Origin: Clonostachys chloroleuca
Taxonomy: Eukaryota > Ascomycota > Sordariomycetes > Hypocreales > Bionectriaceae
Reading direction: 5' to 3'
DNA length: 64,000 nucleotides
Assembly: GCA_037952775.1 (NCBI GenBank)
Contig: JBANAY010000003.1
Span: forward strand, 33,232,001 to 33,296,000
Shown here in pieces: positions 22,425 through 32,711 of this stretch. The position numbers and the translations under genes were made by a program. The notes under the pieces were generated by a model that saw only the letters and a program-made list of their open reading frames with translations, was not told the DNA's origin and ran no database searches. The first letter of the stretch is position 1, and the number at the start of each line of letters is the position of its first letter.

Positions 22425-23328
22425 GTGGCTCCGTATGAAGATGCAACCTCTACTATGTAGCTATAGACTATCCATACTATTGGGATAAAATGCACGACGA
22501 ATGGACCTTGATATATCAATATACGAAGAATCAGAGGACTCAACGGAAGAGGCGGGCCGAAATGCGAATATAATCATTTTAAAATTTAAAAAACGTCATG
22601 GGTTTTGCTCATTTCTATTACCCAGGGGTTAACAGAGAGAAGATGATGTTACAGCCAAGACCGCAGAATCCTGATTTGATTTATTATATCCGCCTTATTG
22701 GGCTAAGCGAAAGTGTCAGCGGGACTTTGACCTGGATCGGAATTGACGACATTTCAGATGCACAAAAGTTGTTTGAATGAATTATACATACCTGTATATT
22801 AGTTAGTTCAAAGTATGAACTCGACATTGAACGCTCTTCCTTGGACTTTATACGTGTTGCAGCCCATGTCTAGGTTTGGGAGCCTAGTAGGGTTCTAGGT
22901 TGAATCCCAATTATAGTAAGCAGGCATAGTTACCGGATGCTCTGCCTGTAGACCATCTTCCAACAAGTTTGTAACACCTTCACTCAATTGTCCTAGAGGA
23001 AATGGGTGAATTCAAGAAGAGCATTAAGAAACATACGGGTCGCTTAGCTACGGCTTCTTATCAGGGGGTTCTCGCGGGGGCACCCCGATACAGCGGGTCT
23101 ATAGTGGGCGTAGGGGCGTGCAATCTGAGTGATAGCACAATCTTGAACTTATCCATGGAAAACCATCACCGAGATACCACTTATCTGAGTTATCTCGACT
23201 CACCGGCCTAAGGAACTGCTCTCTCGCCTCCGACCCCAGTTTATCTAAAAGCAGCTCCTGCTTATTATAGGCCAATTCGGCTGAGTTTCGCCCTGTTTGG
23301 CTGGCCCGTGTGCTGCCATCTTCTCACA
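22425..23328. other. Divergent intergenic region
   Basis: About 900 bases hold the promoters of the secreted-protein gene and the pseudouridine-degradation gene. Open frames at 22598-22780 and 23002-23211 are short and lack protein-like composition or splice context. The stretch at 22570-22600 is strongly AT-rich. Confidence 0.5.
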
Positions 23329-25947
23329 ATGAACTGCTCCCGCCGATTATCGATGCCTCTTGGCCGGCGTCTGGCACGCGCCGCCCAGTTGAATTGCCGC
23401 GGCTTCTCAACTGTATATAGAAATGGATCATTGATAAATACCCTGCGCGGGGGTTTCGCCCAATCGCGCTATATGAGCGCCTCCGCTACCTCAGCCCTGG
23501 GCGAGATTCTCAAGGTGTCTGAGGAGGTCTTGGACGCCGTTGCCACCGACAAGCCTGTCGTGGCGCTCGAGTCTACCATTTACACCCATGGAGCCATGGG
23601 CAAGGACCTGGCCCAGGAGCATGAGACGCTTGTACGAAGCCATGGCGGTGTGCCTGCCATCATTGGTATTGTCGATGGTGTTCCCAGAGTTGGAGTTACG
23701 CCCGAGGAGATCGTCCGTATGATTGAAGACAAGAATGTGTCCAAGGTTTCACGAAGAGATATCTCCTACCTTGTGGGCATGGTGAGTGCTGCTCTCTTTT
23801 TATCATGGGAAGGAGAGCTATCTGACACTCCATTTTTGGTAGGGCTTGGCTGGACATAAGATGAACGGTGGCACAACCATATCTGGCACCATGGTGCTCG
23901 CTAGGCTGGCGGGAATCCGTGTCTTCGGTACCGGTGGCCTGGGCGGCGTTCACCGTGGAGGAGAGAACTCAATGGATATCTCTGCAGACCTGACTGAGCT
24001 CGGCCGCACCCGTGTTGCCGTCGTCAGCAGCGGCTCCAAGGGATTCCTGGATATTCCTCGTACCCTCGAGTTTCTCGAAACACAAGGATGCCTCATCTCT
24101 ACCTTTGCTGATGGCAGAACCGGAAGTGTTGATTTCCCTGCCTTCTGGGCTCGAGACAGCGGCTGCAAGAGCCCCTCCGTTTTCAACACGGAGAGGGAGG
24201 CCGCGTCCATTATCTATAGCCAGGAGAAGCTGGGCATCGAGACGGGGATGCTCTTTGCGAACCCCATCCCCGAGGAGTTCGCCATCCCCTCGGAGGAGAT
24301 GCAAGCTTTCATCGAGCAGGCTGTGACCGAGAGTGTCGAAAAGGGCTTCACCGGCAGCAAGAACACGCCATACGTCCTTGGCCGGCTGAAGGAGCTTACC
24401 GGCGACCGAGCCGTTGTTGCGAACATGGCCCTCGTAAAGTCCAACATTGTCCGGGCGACGAACATCTCCAAGGAACTGTCAGCCCTGCTGCAGTCCTCGA
24501 AGTCGCAGACATCTACTACCCCGTAAGTACATAGAAAGCCAATCGAGAACAAAACTTCAAAGAAAAGAATAGAAATTTGAAAAAGACGCATAAAAACGAA
24601 ACAAATGTATTTGGGACAGTGCTTCTGATGCTGGGTAGATACACATATGGTTCCACGCCACCCGAACTGAGCAAGAAGGAAGATGATATCTCCGTGGATA
24701 AGAAGACCGACATCCTTGTTGCCGGATCCGTAGCCGTTGATCTGAGCTGCGACTATGCTGGGGCCAAGTCCGGTGATGTATCACCCCAGACAGCGACTTC
24801 AAATCCAGCTGCCATCAGCCAGTCGATCGGCGGAGTCGGCCATAATGTCGCCCTTGCTGCGCACCGGGCAAGTAAGAATGCAACAGTGAAACTGTGTAGC
24901 TTAGTAGGCGAAGATGTGTAGGTTCCTCTTATCTCTTTGATCATGAGGCTCTGTGTTGACAACTACTGTTATAGAGCTGGCGCAACGGTCTTGTCCACCC
25001 TCAAGGCATCCGGCATGGACACGACATATGTGAGGCAGCTGGGCCAAGAATTCCATCCTGCCAACCGAACAGCGCAGTACGTAGCTGTGAATGACGCGAA
25101 CAGGAATCTGGTCATGGCCATGGCCGACATGGGCATCTTTTCTGAGCACTCGTTCCCTGAATATTGGGACGAGACGCTCAAGGCGACGAAGCCAAGCTGG
25201 CTTGTTGTGGATGGTAACTGGAGCGAGAAGGATATCAGGACTTGGATCAAAGCTGGCAAAGACCAGTCTTGCAAGGTTGCGTTTGAACCTGTTTCTGTGG
25301 AAAAGTCGAAGCGTCTATTTTCGCCCTTTCGAGGAGTCTCTCCGCTGGGCTTATATCCCAACGCGAGTGTCGACTTGGCCTCCCCCAACATTTATGAATT
25401 GTCGGCCATGTATGAAGCTGCCAAAGGCAATGAGTATCTGGGATCACATGAATGGTTCGAGATCATCGATGCATTTGGAATGCGCGGGGCGAGGGAGCGG
25501 TTTGTCTATTTGACATCGCCAGAATTGACAGACGCTGGGATACCCGTGCAGAGCGTGCAGCTGCTTCCCTACATTCCTACGTTACTCACAAAACTTGGGT
25601 CGGAAGGTGTATTGCTCACCACTCTTCTGGGTAAGGACGACCCTCGACTTTTTGACCGAGAGTCGCAGCAGTTTATTCTCACACGATCCAATACTGGCGA
25701 CCCTAATGTGGGAGGTATCTACATGCGTCTCTTTCCGCGAGTAGAGGACGTGAAAGATGTCGTCTCGGTGAATGGAGTTGGAGACACATTTTTGGGTGTG
25801 CTAATATCCGGTCTTGCGCAGGGTGGCAGTCCAGAGAAGCTGATTGACGTTGCGCAAAGGGGGGCAGTTATGTCGCTGAGATGCGCGGACTCGGTGAGCC
25901 CTAAGCTGCCAGCGCTTGAAGATGAAATCAAGAGACTAGCAAGATAG
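23329..25947 (+). CDS. Bifunctional pseudouridine-5'-phosphate glycosidase / PfkB pseudouridine kinase
   Basis: Four exons: 23329-23781, 23843-24522, 24639-24917 and 24975-25947, giving 794 residues. The first half is PsuG/IndA-like: KPVVALESTIYTHGAMG, then GGTTISGTMVLARLAGIRVFGTGGLGGVHRG-type sequence, and a segment with KNTPYVLGRL. This enzyme splits pseudouridine 5'-phosphate into uracil and ribose 5-phosphate. The second half is a PfkB kinase with ILVAGSVAVDLSCDYAG, SIGGVGHNVALAAHRASK and signature VNGVGDTFLGVLISG, and it would phosphorylate pseudouridine. The fusion is known in eukaryotes and completes the two-step degradation of pseudouridine. The N-terminus from the ATG at 23329 (MNCSRRLSMPLGRRLARAA) looks like a mitochondrial presequence. 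Confidence 0.92.
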
Positions 25948-26299
25948 AGCATTACATAGAATTTATTAGGTATACAATAAAAAAAACAAATTATATTATA
26001 CTTTCCAGGAGTACTATTCCGTTAATGGCAAATAACTGCCCGACTATGAGGGCCTCGATGATGAACGATGGAATACCGCAGCCTTGTCTATCTCTCCCTT
26101 TGATTGAACGAGCTCGAGCCCCACAGCGGGGCTGTTTGCGCAAGGCTGAGCTGTGCTCCAGAAAAAAAAAAGTAGGAGCGGAAGCTAGAAAAAAAACTAC
26201 CCATGCGCTGAAGGCCTGTCTCAATTAGTTCAACAACCGGTTCAACTCGACATCCCACCCTCAAATTCCACGTCGCCGGTCGGACAGGATTCCTAGAAA
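25948..26299. other. Intergenic, promoter of UTP18
   Basis: No gene is seen. The first 50 bases after the stop are very A/T-rich with an aataaaaaaaac tract, a plausible polyadenylation region. An A-run lies at 26162-26171. Confidence 0.5.
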
Positions 26300-28072
26300 A
26301 TGGCACCACCTAAAGACGAAGACATGGCCGATGTCTCAACTTCAGAGAGCGACTTCTCTGAGTTGGATTCGGACAGCGAATCCACCCGGCCAACGAAATC
26401 CAACAATGGCATGTTCGATAAGGATTCTGACGAGGAGGAGCTGGAGCGCCTGGTGCTGGGAAATGCATCTGGCTTCAGAGAGAATCTATTTAAGGGTGAA
26501 GACCTCTCCGACAACGAGTACCTCGATAGCAATGGCGAATCGAAGGCTGCAGACTCCGCCGATAAGGGTGGTTTCGAAGACATGGATGACGCAGACCTCT
26601 TCATGATCGATACTGGACGCCCAGACTCTGCCATCCAGGCACCTCAGACGGCCAAGACGGCAGAGAAGACTCTCACAGGAGATGCGCCCGCTTGGGAAGA
26701 CAGCGACGACGACCGACTAGCCATCTCGCTTGCCAGCGCTACGAGACTACGAAAATTGCGAATCTCAGAAGCCGAGGACATTGTCAGCGGCACCGAGTAT
26801 TCCAGACGTCTCAGGCAGCAATTCCTCCGATTAAACCCTTACCCCTCGTGGGCCAAGGCAGCCTCTGAGCGTCCCAGCAAGCGAAGAAGACGGTCCTCTG
26901 CTGCCGCGTCGGATGCCTCAAGCGAAGAGTCTGGCAGTGACGACGACGTGGAAGCGCAGCCACTCGAGAAGTTCCTTCGCGATGTCAACCAGCTGGCCGG
27001 GCGCGGCGCTTCCCAAGGCAAGCGAAAATTGCGACCCGAGGTTATTGACATCCAGCGAACCCGTGAGATCCCCGACAAGCACAAGGCTGGCGTGGAGTCG
27101 CTGTCGTTCCACCCTGAGTATCCCGTCCTCCTGTCTGCCAGCACGGCCTCGGTCCTATTTCTGCATCACATCGCGCCTGAGGCGCACCCAACGCCCAACC
27201 CTCTGTTGACGTCGGTCCAGGCCAAGCAGGTGGATGTGAGAAGGGCTGAGTTCCTGTACCCGAAGGGAGATAAGGTGTTCTTTTCCGGGCGGCGAAAGTA
27301 CTTTCATCACTGGGACCTGCCATCCGGGCTGGTGCAGAAGACTACGAATATCCAGGGCCATCGCCTGGAGCACAAGTCTATGGAGAGATTCAAGCTTAGC
27401 CCCTGCGGACGTTACATGGCTATCGTGGCCTCTACGAAGAAAGGTGGTGGTATCATCAATGTACTGAGCACGGGATCGATGCAGTGGATTGCGGCGGCAA
27501 GGCTTGCGAGCCAGAACGGCATCGCGGACTTTGCTTGGTGGAGCACAGGGGACGGCATGACAATCCTGGGCAAGGATGGGCAGGTAGGAGAGTATAGCAT
27601 GGAGAGCCGGAAGTTTGTCGGAATCTGGAACGACGAGGGATGTGTGGGAGGCATCGTGATTGCGCTCGGAGGGCACAACGGACCGGCAGGGCTGGGCGGT
27701 GACCGTTGGGTTGCGGTGGGCTCCAACAGCGGCATCACCAACATCTACGACCGCCTCGAGCTGGCGCAGCAGAAGAAGGGCGAGTTGACTGTAACGGAGC
27801 GGCCGGCGCCCAAGCGGGTCCTGGAGCAGCTCGTCACACCCATCACGGTGCTCACCTTCTCGCCCGACGGGCAGCTGCTGGCGTTTGGGTCGCAGCACAA
27901 GAAGGATGCGGTAAGGCTGGTCCACCTGCCGAGCTGCACCGTGTACAGGAATTGGCCGACGGAGACGACGCCGCTCGGCCGGGTCACGGCGATCGCGTTT
28001 GGCAGGGGTAGTGATCTTTTGGCGGTGGGCAACGACGGGGGTAGGATCAGGCTCTGGCACATCAGGAGTTGA
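26300..28072 (+). CDS. utp18: U3 snoRNP component Utp18, WD40 protein
   Basis: One exon, 590 residues. The N-terminal third is acidic and Ser-rich (SESDFSELDSDSES), followed by a basic patch (ERPSKRRRRSSAA) that probably serves nuclear and nucleolar import. The C-terminal two thirds is a WD40 propeller with Utp18-typical sequence: GVESLSFHPEYPVLLSAS, VFFSGRRKYFHHWDLPSG, MERFKLSPCGRYMAIVAS, ITVLTFSPDGQLLAFGS and LLAVGNDGGRIRLWHI. In the small-subunit processome, Utp18 helps early 18S rRNA maturation and recruits the exosome helper Mtr4 in yeast. The gene is intronless and tandem with the repeat-protein gene. Confidence 0.93.
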   Translation: MAPPKDEDMADVSTSESDFSELDSDSESTRPTKSNNGMFDKDSDEEELERLVLGNASGFRENLFKGEDLSDNEYLDSNGESKAADSADKGGFEDMDDADLFMIDTGRPDSAIQAPQTAKTAEKTLTGDAPAWEDSDDDRLAISLASATRLRKLRISEAEDIVSGTEYSRRLRQQFLRLNPYPSWAKAASERPSKRRRRSSAAASDASSEESGSDDDVEAQPLEKFLRDVNQLAGRGASQGKRKLRPEVIDIQRTREIPDKHKAGVESLSFHPEYPVLLSASTASVLFLHHIAPEAHPTPNPLLTSVQAKQVDVRRAEFLYPKGDKVFFSGRRKYFHHWDLPSGLVQKTTNIQGHRLEHKSMERFKLSPCGRYMAIVASTKKGGGIINVLSTGSMQWIAAARLASQNGIADFAWWSTGDGMTILGKDGQVGEYSMESRKFVGIWNDEGCVGGIVIALGGHNGPAGLGGDRWVAVGSNSGITNIYDRLELAQQKKGELTVTERPAPKRVLEQLVTPITVLTFSPDGQLLAFGSQHKKDAVRLVHLPSCTVYRNWPTETTPLGRVTAIAFGRGSDLLAVGNDGGRIRLWHIRS

Positions 28073-28886
28073 AATGGGATTCATGTGAGCAGTCTTTTTT
28101 GTAGATCACGGGATAAGGATAATGTCAATTTCCATCTTTTGGGCGTCCAAGCATAGGCGAGAGAGTGACGATGATGTTTCTTCTGTCCTTCTCCAGGGCT
28201 TCGGTTTTGACGTGGATAGCGCTGGCATGTGTTATCTCAATCGCTAGGTGCCAAGCATCCGCTGGCCCAACCCCCACTGGAGAACACGATCCCAGTGGCC
28301 GACGTTGTTCGCGCGATCCAGGTTTAACAATCCCAACGACGAACAACCCAGTCCTTTTTCCTCCTATCTTGCTGCATGTACGGGGCCTCCAACCTGGCAC
28401 ATACGTGGCCGGTCGCTGGTGGCTGGTCACCGACCGCATTTTCCGCGGTGCTCTCTCCCCTTTGGCCCTGCACAGATGGACCGTTTCCTGACAGCCGCCA
28501 ACAGCTGGCTGTCTCGGGTGGCACGTTCCAGTGTCCTGCCCAGCAGCCCAACTGCCCGCAGCTGTCCATGCCATTCAACAGCACGTTTGCTGGACCCTGA
28601 TGCCGGTTGCTATGAAACCAGTTGTTGTTTTGGATGAAGGGGGGCGCTTTTGCTGTTCGTTCCCGTTGACAGCCAAGGGTCCCCTCCACCTCTCCGTCAC
28701 CACCACGCACTTCCCCATACTCTACTTTCTCTGCATGCACATGCAGAGATTTACTTTGACCACAACTCCCGTGTTCAAATATTCACATCTTGCACAACTT
28801 TTCTCGGTGACATCCCAACCTCCTTTTCTTTTGTCTTGTTGAAAAAAACAACATCCTCTCTCCCACCTCGCAGCTCCCACGCGAGG
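28073..28886. other. Intergenic / 5' leader of the repeat-protein gene
   Basis: The frame of the following gene stays open back to 28650, but that stretch reads as CT-rich leader (cctccacctctccgtcaccacc). The likely start is the ATG at 28887, where the basic sequence MSPTMLGRKIRPKTKRAK begins. I see no other gene here. Confidence 0.5.
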
Positions 28887-31800
28887 ATGTCCCCAACCAT
28901 GTTGGGACGCAAGATACGTCCAAAGACCAAAAGGGCCAAAGAAGGCCTCCGGCATCTGTGGAAGAAACTTCCAACCAGCGTTACCAAGAGTGAAGAGAAG
29001 GCTGCTAGCACAGCATTATCCGGGTCTGAAGAGACCGCTGAGAATGAAGTCCCTGCAGTATCAGTAGTGCCTGAAACTGCCATCCCCCAGAAACCAGCCG
29101 GACTTCGCATCACAGTAACAGCTCGGTTCGAACTCCCCGTGGACTTCACTAATAGCCACACCTACCAGACCTCGCCCGAGTTCGAGGGATCGGACAAGAT
29201 CTTCAACGCGCTGGTCAACCGAATCCAGCATTGTGCCAACGAGCTCATCACAAGACATGACCCGGACGCGGCCCAACCTCTCTTGAGCTCACCCCCTCAC
29301 ATCAAGGATGCCCGTTACCATCTCATCTTCCAGGTCGAGCGTGATGGCCAGCCCTGGGGCCAGCAGTACTTCGCCTGCTTCCAGAAGCAGCCCATGGACG
29401 CCGCGGCAGCGCGCAAGGTCATCTACGGAACCGACAGGATAGTTTCTCTGTTTCTCCAACGCCATGACCCTGGTTTCCACTGGGAGCTTCCTCCTGTCGT
29501 AAGCGAGGAGCAGACACCTCATAAGACGTACAAGCCCGTCATCGGATGTGCTCAGCCACTGGATTGCATTCCCAATTATAGCGGAATGCCAGGATACACC
29601 ATAGAACTCTCCCTCAAGACCCAGCACCGCGGCCACGCGCGGAACTGGGCGAAGAACATCGAGAGTCGGCAGAACTCACCGCTCACCCTGCACTCCGGAG
29701 AGAGCCTGATGGCCAGGGTCCAGGACACGATCCAGCGCGCCTTTGAAGGCCGGGAGACGGCGTACGACGAGGCCCATTTCGGCTGCAATGGCCTGGAGGG
29801 GACCGGTGGCTGCCAGCATTACGAGGAAGACGCCTTTGGGCTCGAGGTCAAGCTTCGAAACAACATTGGGCCGGAATTCTCTCACTTCCACTTCAAGATT
29901 CAGACGTTCCAGCTTCTCTTCACCCAAGAACAGACCGCCGATTTCAACGAGTTTGTCGAGCTGATTGAGGGCAACGTGGAGGATCTCCGAGACGAAGCCG
30001 ACGCCGGCATCGGGAGCCTGGATGACCTACGGGTGCAGATCCAGTATCTGTCATGCAAGGACTGGTCCATGGAGAGAGCCCTGGCAGTATCACTTGATTG
30101 TTCCATCACAGAGTGCCGGACGACAATCGAAGCAGTCCTGGAGCGAGTTCAAGCTGGGTTGAAGAAGACACTCCAGAGCCAAGGCTTCTCGGCTGCCGTC
30201 ACTGCGCATAAACGAGGACATCTTGTCTTGGATACTTTTGTCCCAGGCATCGAACCAGAAACGGCTGCTGTTCAGACAGAAACGACTACTGTCCAGAGCA
30301 CCAGCCAATCCCAGACAGAAGCAGAGATCCGATTGGCAATTCTCAAGCTGCTTCGGGAGCGCATCGGTCAGGACATCACCGCCGTGTGCAAAGACACCTG
30401 CAGCCTTGGTGAAGTAGGGTTCATGATGAACCTGAAGATAACGCCTGCCTGCGACGAGGACAACCTGTCCAAGTACTCCACCACGCCCCCCGTATCAATC
30501 TGCCTCTCACAGCGTAAGATTGTGAAGAGGGCCGCGCAGGAAAACCTCCGCCTCGACTCCCCCGAAGGCTCCGCCACTCCCAAGAATGAAGAAGAAGAGC
30601 ATCTCAACGAAACGCAAGACTACGACTGCACGGCCTCATCCAAGGGCGGAGCCTCACTTACTTCGGCGCCGAGCCTGGCAGACATTGATAGCGCCCAGCA
30701 GACTGATGGTATCATCACCCCGTCGTATGCCCGCAAGCCCTCTCCTGCAGATCAATGGGAAACGGTCACAGGCGCGCGAGGAAGGACCTTGTCAAAGTCC
30801 ACCCGTGCATCAAACATGTCGGGTTCTTACACCGAGGAACCTTCCGTCATCCACCATCCTGCACACTTCGGCGATGCAACCCTCCGACTCATCGAGAACC
30901 TGGACGAAGAAGAGATAGAGATCCCTTCGACTGAAGAAGTCCCTTCGACTGAAGAAGTCCCTTCGACTGAAGAAGTCCCTTCGACTGAAGAAGTCCCTTC
31001 GACTGAAGAAGTCCCTTCGACTGAAGAAGTCCCTTCGACTAAAGAAGTCACCTCGACTGAACAAGTCCCTTCGGCTGAAGAAGTCCCTTCGACTGAAGAA
31101 GTCCCTTCGACTGAAGAAGTCCCTTCGACTAAAGAAGTCACCTCGACTGAACAAGTCCCTTCGGCTGAAGAAGTCCCCTCGACTGAAGAAATCCGCTCGA
31201 CTGAAGAGATCCGCCCGACTGAAGAAATTCCCACAAGTGAAGAAGTCCCTTCGACTGAAGAGATCTCCTCGATAGTCGAGATCCTCTCAACAGTGGATAT
31301 CCCCTCGACTAAAGAGATCCCTTCAACTGAAGAAGTCCCTTCGACAGCAGAGATCCCCTCGACAGCAGAGATCCCCTTGACAGCAGAGATCCCCTCGACA
31401 GCAGAGATTCCCTCAACAGCAGAGATTTCCTCAACAGCAGAGATTCCCTCGATAGCTGAGATCCCCTCAACAGACGAAATCCCACGGGAAGCTAGCTTGA
31501 CATCTGACAATTCCGCCACCAAAGCTCTTATTCCCGAAGAACAGAAGCTCGAGATCATACCGCAAGAGGATGTATACAAACGTCCCAACTCGCCAGAGGA
31601 AATTCCACGAGAAGCTAGCTCTACATCCGACGATTCCGTCACCAAAACCCTCATTTCCGAAAAGCAGAAGCTCCAGGTCGTACCGCAAGAGGATATATAC
31701 GAACGTCCCAACTCGCCAGAGGAAACACCAGAGGAAACAGCGGTGCAAGATAGTGCCGAAAAGCAGCAGCCCGATCTACCCGGGGTTGAGCCACAGGAAA

Positions 31801-32711
31801 GCCAAACGGAAATATCAGACGATTCCGCCACCAAAACCCTCATTCTCGAAGAACAGAAGCTTGATGGTGTTACCCTCCGACTCATCGAGGACCTAGACGA
31901 AGAGGAAATAGATATCCCCTTGACAGTAGATATCCCCTCGAGAGACGAAATCCCACGGGAAGCTAGCTCTATATCCGGCGATTCTGCCACTAAAACCCTC
32001 ATTCCTGAAGAGCAGAACCTTGAGATCGTGTCGCAAGAGGATATATACGAGCGTCCCCAGTCTCCAGAGGAAACACTGGCGCAAGAGAGTGCCAAGAAGC
32101 AGCCTGGTACACCTGTGCCTGAGACATTGCCTGAGACACAAGAAGTCCAAACGGCAGTATCAGACGATTCCGCCATCAAAACCCTCATTCCCGAAGCACC
32201 GAAGCTCGAGATCGTTGAGCACGAAGATATATACGAACGTCCCAAGTCGCCAGAGGAAACAGCGGTGAAAGAGAGCGTCGAGAAGCAGCAGCCCGATCTC
32301 CCCGTTGTTGAGACACAAGAAGTCCCAACGGCAGTATCAAGTACTCCCGACTGCAGCAGCGTCAGCTCAGATGGCCCTTATACTACGGATGCACCCAAAG
32401 TAACTGCAACAACAACAATAACCCCTGTTGTCCCGAGAAAGTCAAGCAGACGACACGGTGACCCCGGCACCAACCGAGAGTCATTCCGCCTCTCGCAGAA
32501 CTTCGGCCAGCTCCGCATCTTCAGCTTGTCAGGTACCCTGGGCGGGCTCCCCCAGCGTGCACTAAGATTCACGCGGAGGGACACATCCCCCGCAGCGAGG
32601 TATCCTCGACTACCGCCCCGAGCGTCTCAGAATGAATGCAAGGCAGACCTGGAAGCCATCCCGATACTACGATTTCTCGAAGGGTGTCGTTGGAGGCAGA
32701 TGAGCAACTAG
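28887..32711 (+). CDS. Large protein with N-terminal unknown domain and (V/I)PSTEE hexapeptide repeats
   Basis: One exon, 1274 residues from the ATG at 28887. Residues of about 70-600 look folded: RITVTARFELPVDF, ARYHLIFQVERDGQPWGQQY, GYTIELSLKTQHRGHARN and SLDDLRVQIQYLSCKDWS. This resembles proteins annotated only as hypothetical or PT-repeat family in Hypocreales. Residues of about 679-864 are 31 tandem hexapeptides related to VPSTEE. Several longer repeats follow (TKTLIPEEQKLEIVPQEDIYERPNSPEE-like) up to about residue 1150. The tail is basic and Ser/Arg-rich. The repeat zone is acidic, probably disordered and prone to length change. There is no signal peptide or transmembrane helix. Function is unknown. 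Confidence 0.8.
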   Translation: MSPTMLGRKIRPKTKRAKEGLRHLWKKLPTSVTKSEEKAASTALSGSEETAENEVPAVSVVPETAIPQKPAGLRITVTARFELPVDFTNSHTYQTSPEFEGSDKIFNALVNRIQHCANELITRHDPDAAQPLLSSPPHIKDARYHLIFQVERDGQPWGQQYFACFQKQPMDAAAARKVIYGTDRIVSLFLQRHDPGFHWELPPVVSEEQTPHKTYKPVIGCAQPLDCIPNYSGMPGYTIELSLKTQHRGHARNWAKNIESRQNSPLTLHSGESLMARVQDTIQRAFEGRETAYDEAHFGCNGLEGTGGCQHYEEDAFGLEVKLRNNIGPEFSHFHFKIQTFQLLFTQEQTADFNEFVELIEGNVEDLRDEADAGIGSLDDLRVQIQYLSCKDWSMERALAVSLDCSITECRTTIEAVLERVQAGLKKTLQSQGFSAAVTAHKRGHLVLDTFVPGIEPETAAVQTETTTVQSTSQSQTEAEIRLAILKLLRERIGQDITAVCKDTCSLGEVGFMMNLKITPACDEDNLSKYSTTPPVSICLSQRKIVKRAAQENLRLDSPEGSATPKNEEEEHLNETQDYDCTASSKGGASLTSAPSLADIDSAQQTDGIITPSYARKPSPADQWETVTGARGRTLSKSTRASNMSGSYTEEPSVIHHPAHFGDATLRLIENLDEEEIEIPSTEEVPSTEEVPSTEEVPSTEEVPSTEEVPSTEEVPSTKEVTSTEQVPSAEEVPSTEEVPSTEEVPSTKEVTSTEQVPSAEEVPSTEEIRSTEEIRPTEEIPTSEEVPSTEEISSIVEILSTVDIPSTKEIPSTEEVPSTAEIPSTAEIPLTAEIPSTAEIPSTAEISSTAEIPSIAEIPSTDEIPREASLTSDNSATKALIPEEQKLEIIPQEDVYKRPNSPEEIPREASSTSDDSVTKTLISEKQKLQVVPQEDIYERPNSPEETPEETAVQDSAEKQQPDLPGVEPQESQTEISDDSATKTLILEEQKLDGVTLRLIEDLDEEEIDIPLTVDIPSRDEIPREASSISGDSATKTLIPEEQNLEIVSQEDIYERPQSPEETLAQESAKKQPGTPVPETLPETQEVQTAVSDDSAIKTLIPEAPKLEIVEHEDIYERPKSPEETAVKESVEKQQPDLPVVETQEVPTAVSSTPDCSSVSSDGPYTTDAPKVTATTTITPVVPRKSSRRHGDPGTNRESFRLSQNFGQLRIFSLSGTLGGLPQRALRFTRRDTSPAARYPRLPPRASQNECKADLEAIPILRFLEGCRWRQMSN
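30921..31478 (+). repeat. 18-bp coding minisatellite, 31 units
   Basis: The 18-bp unit gtcccttcgactgaagaa and its variants repeat head to tail from 30921 to 31478 without loss of frame. Units of the VPSTEE type fill the first two thirds, and IPSTAE-type units fill the end. A five-unit block (VPSTKE, VTSTEQ, VPSAEE, VPSTEE, VPSTEE) at 31029-31118 recurs from 31119, which is a 90-bp higher-order repeat. Units near the 5' end are almost identical and so recently amplified; those near the 3' end are more diverged. Confidence 0.95.
31479..32340 (+). repeat. Diverged long coding repeats (about 45-90 residues)
   Basis: Four imperfect copies of a block containing SDDSATKTLIPEEQKLEI, then PQEDIYERPNSPEE, follow the hexapeptide array. 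The copies begin near 31479, 31602, 31938 and 32160. The phrase TLRLIENLDEEEIEIP before the hexapeptide array (30880) is itself repeated as TLRLIEDLDEEEIDIP near 31870, so the whole module has been duplicated segmentally. Confidence 0.85.

Noticed and set aside
22850..22925. Possible tRNA (ggttgaatcccaa-like T-arm)
   Set aside because: No matching acceptor stem, D-arm or anticodon stem can be folded around it.
19529..25947. Possible secondary-metabolite gene cluster around the SDR gene
   Set aside because: There is no synthase, P450, transporter or pathway regulator nearby; the neighbours are unrelated.
27155..28084. A 309-codon minus-strand open frame over UTP18
   Set aside because: It is an Arg/Pro-rich shadow of a GC-biased coding strand, without homology.
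30921..31478. Possible CRISPR array
   Set aside because: The repeats are contiguous 18-bp coding units without spacers, in a eukaryotic gene.
30827..32245. A 472-codon open frame antisense to the hexapeptide-repeat gene
   Set aside because: It is a by-product of the stop-free 18-bp repeat read on the other strand (EGISAVEGISSVEG-like). It has no start context and no domain.
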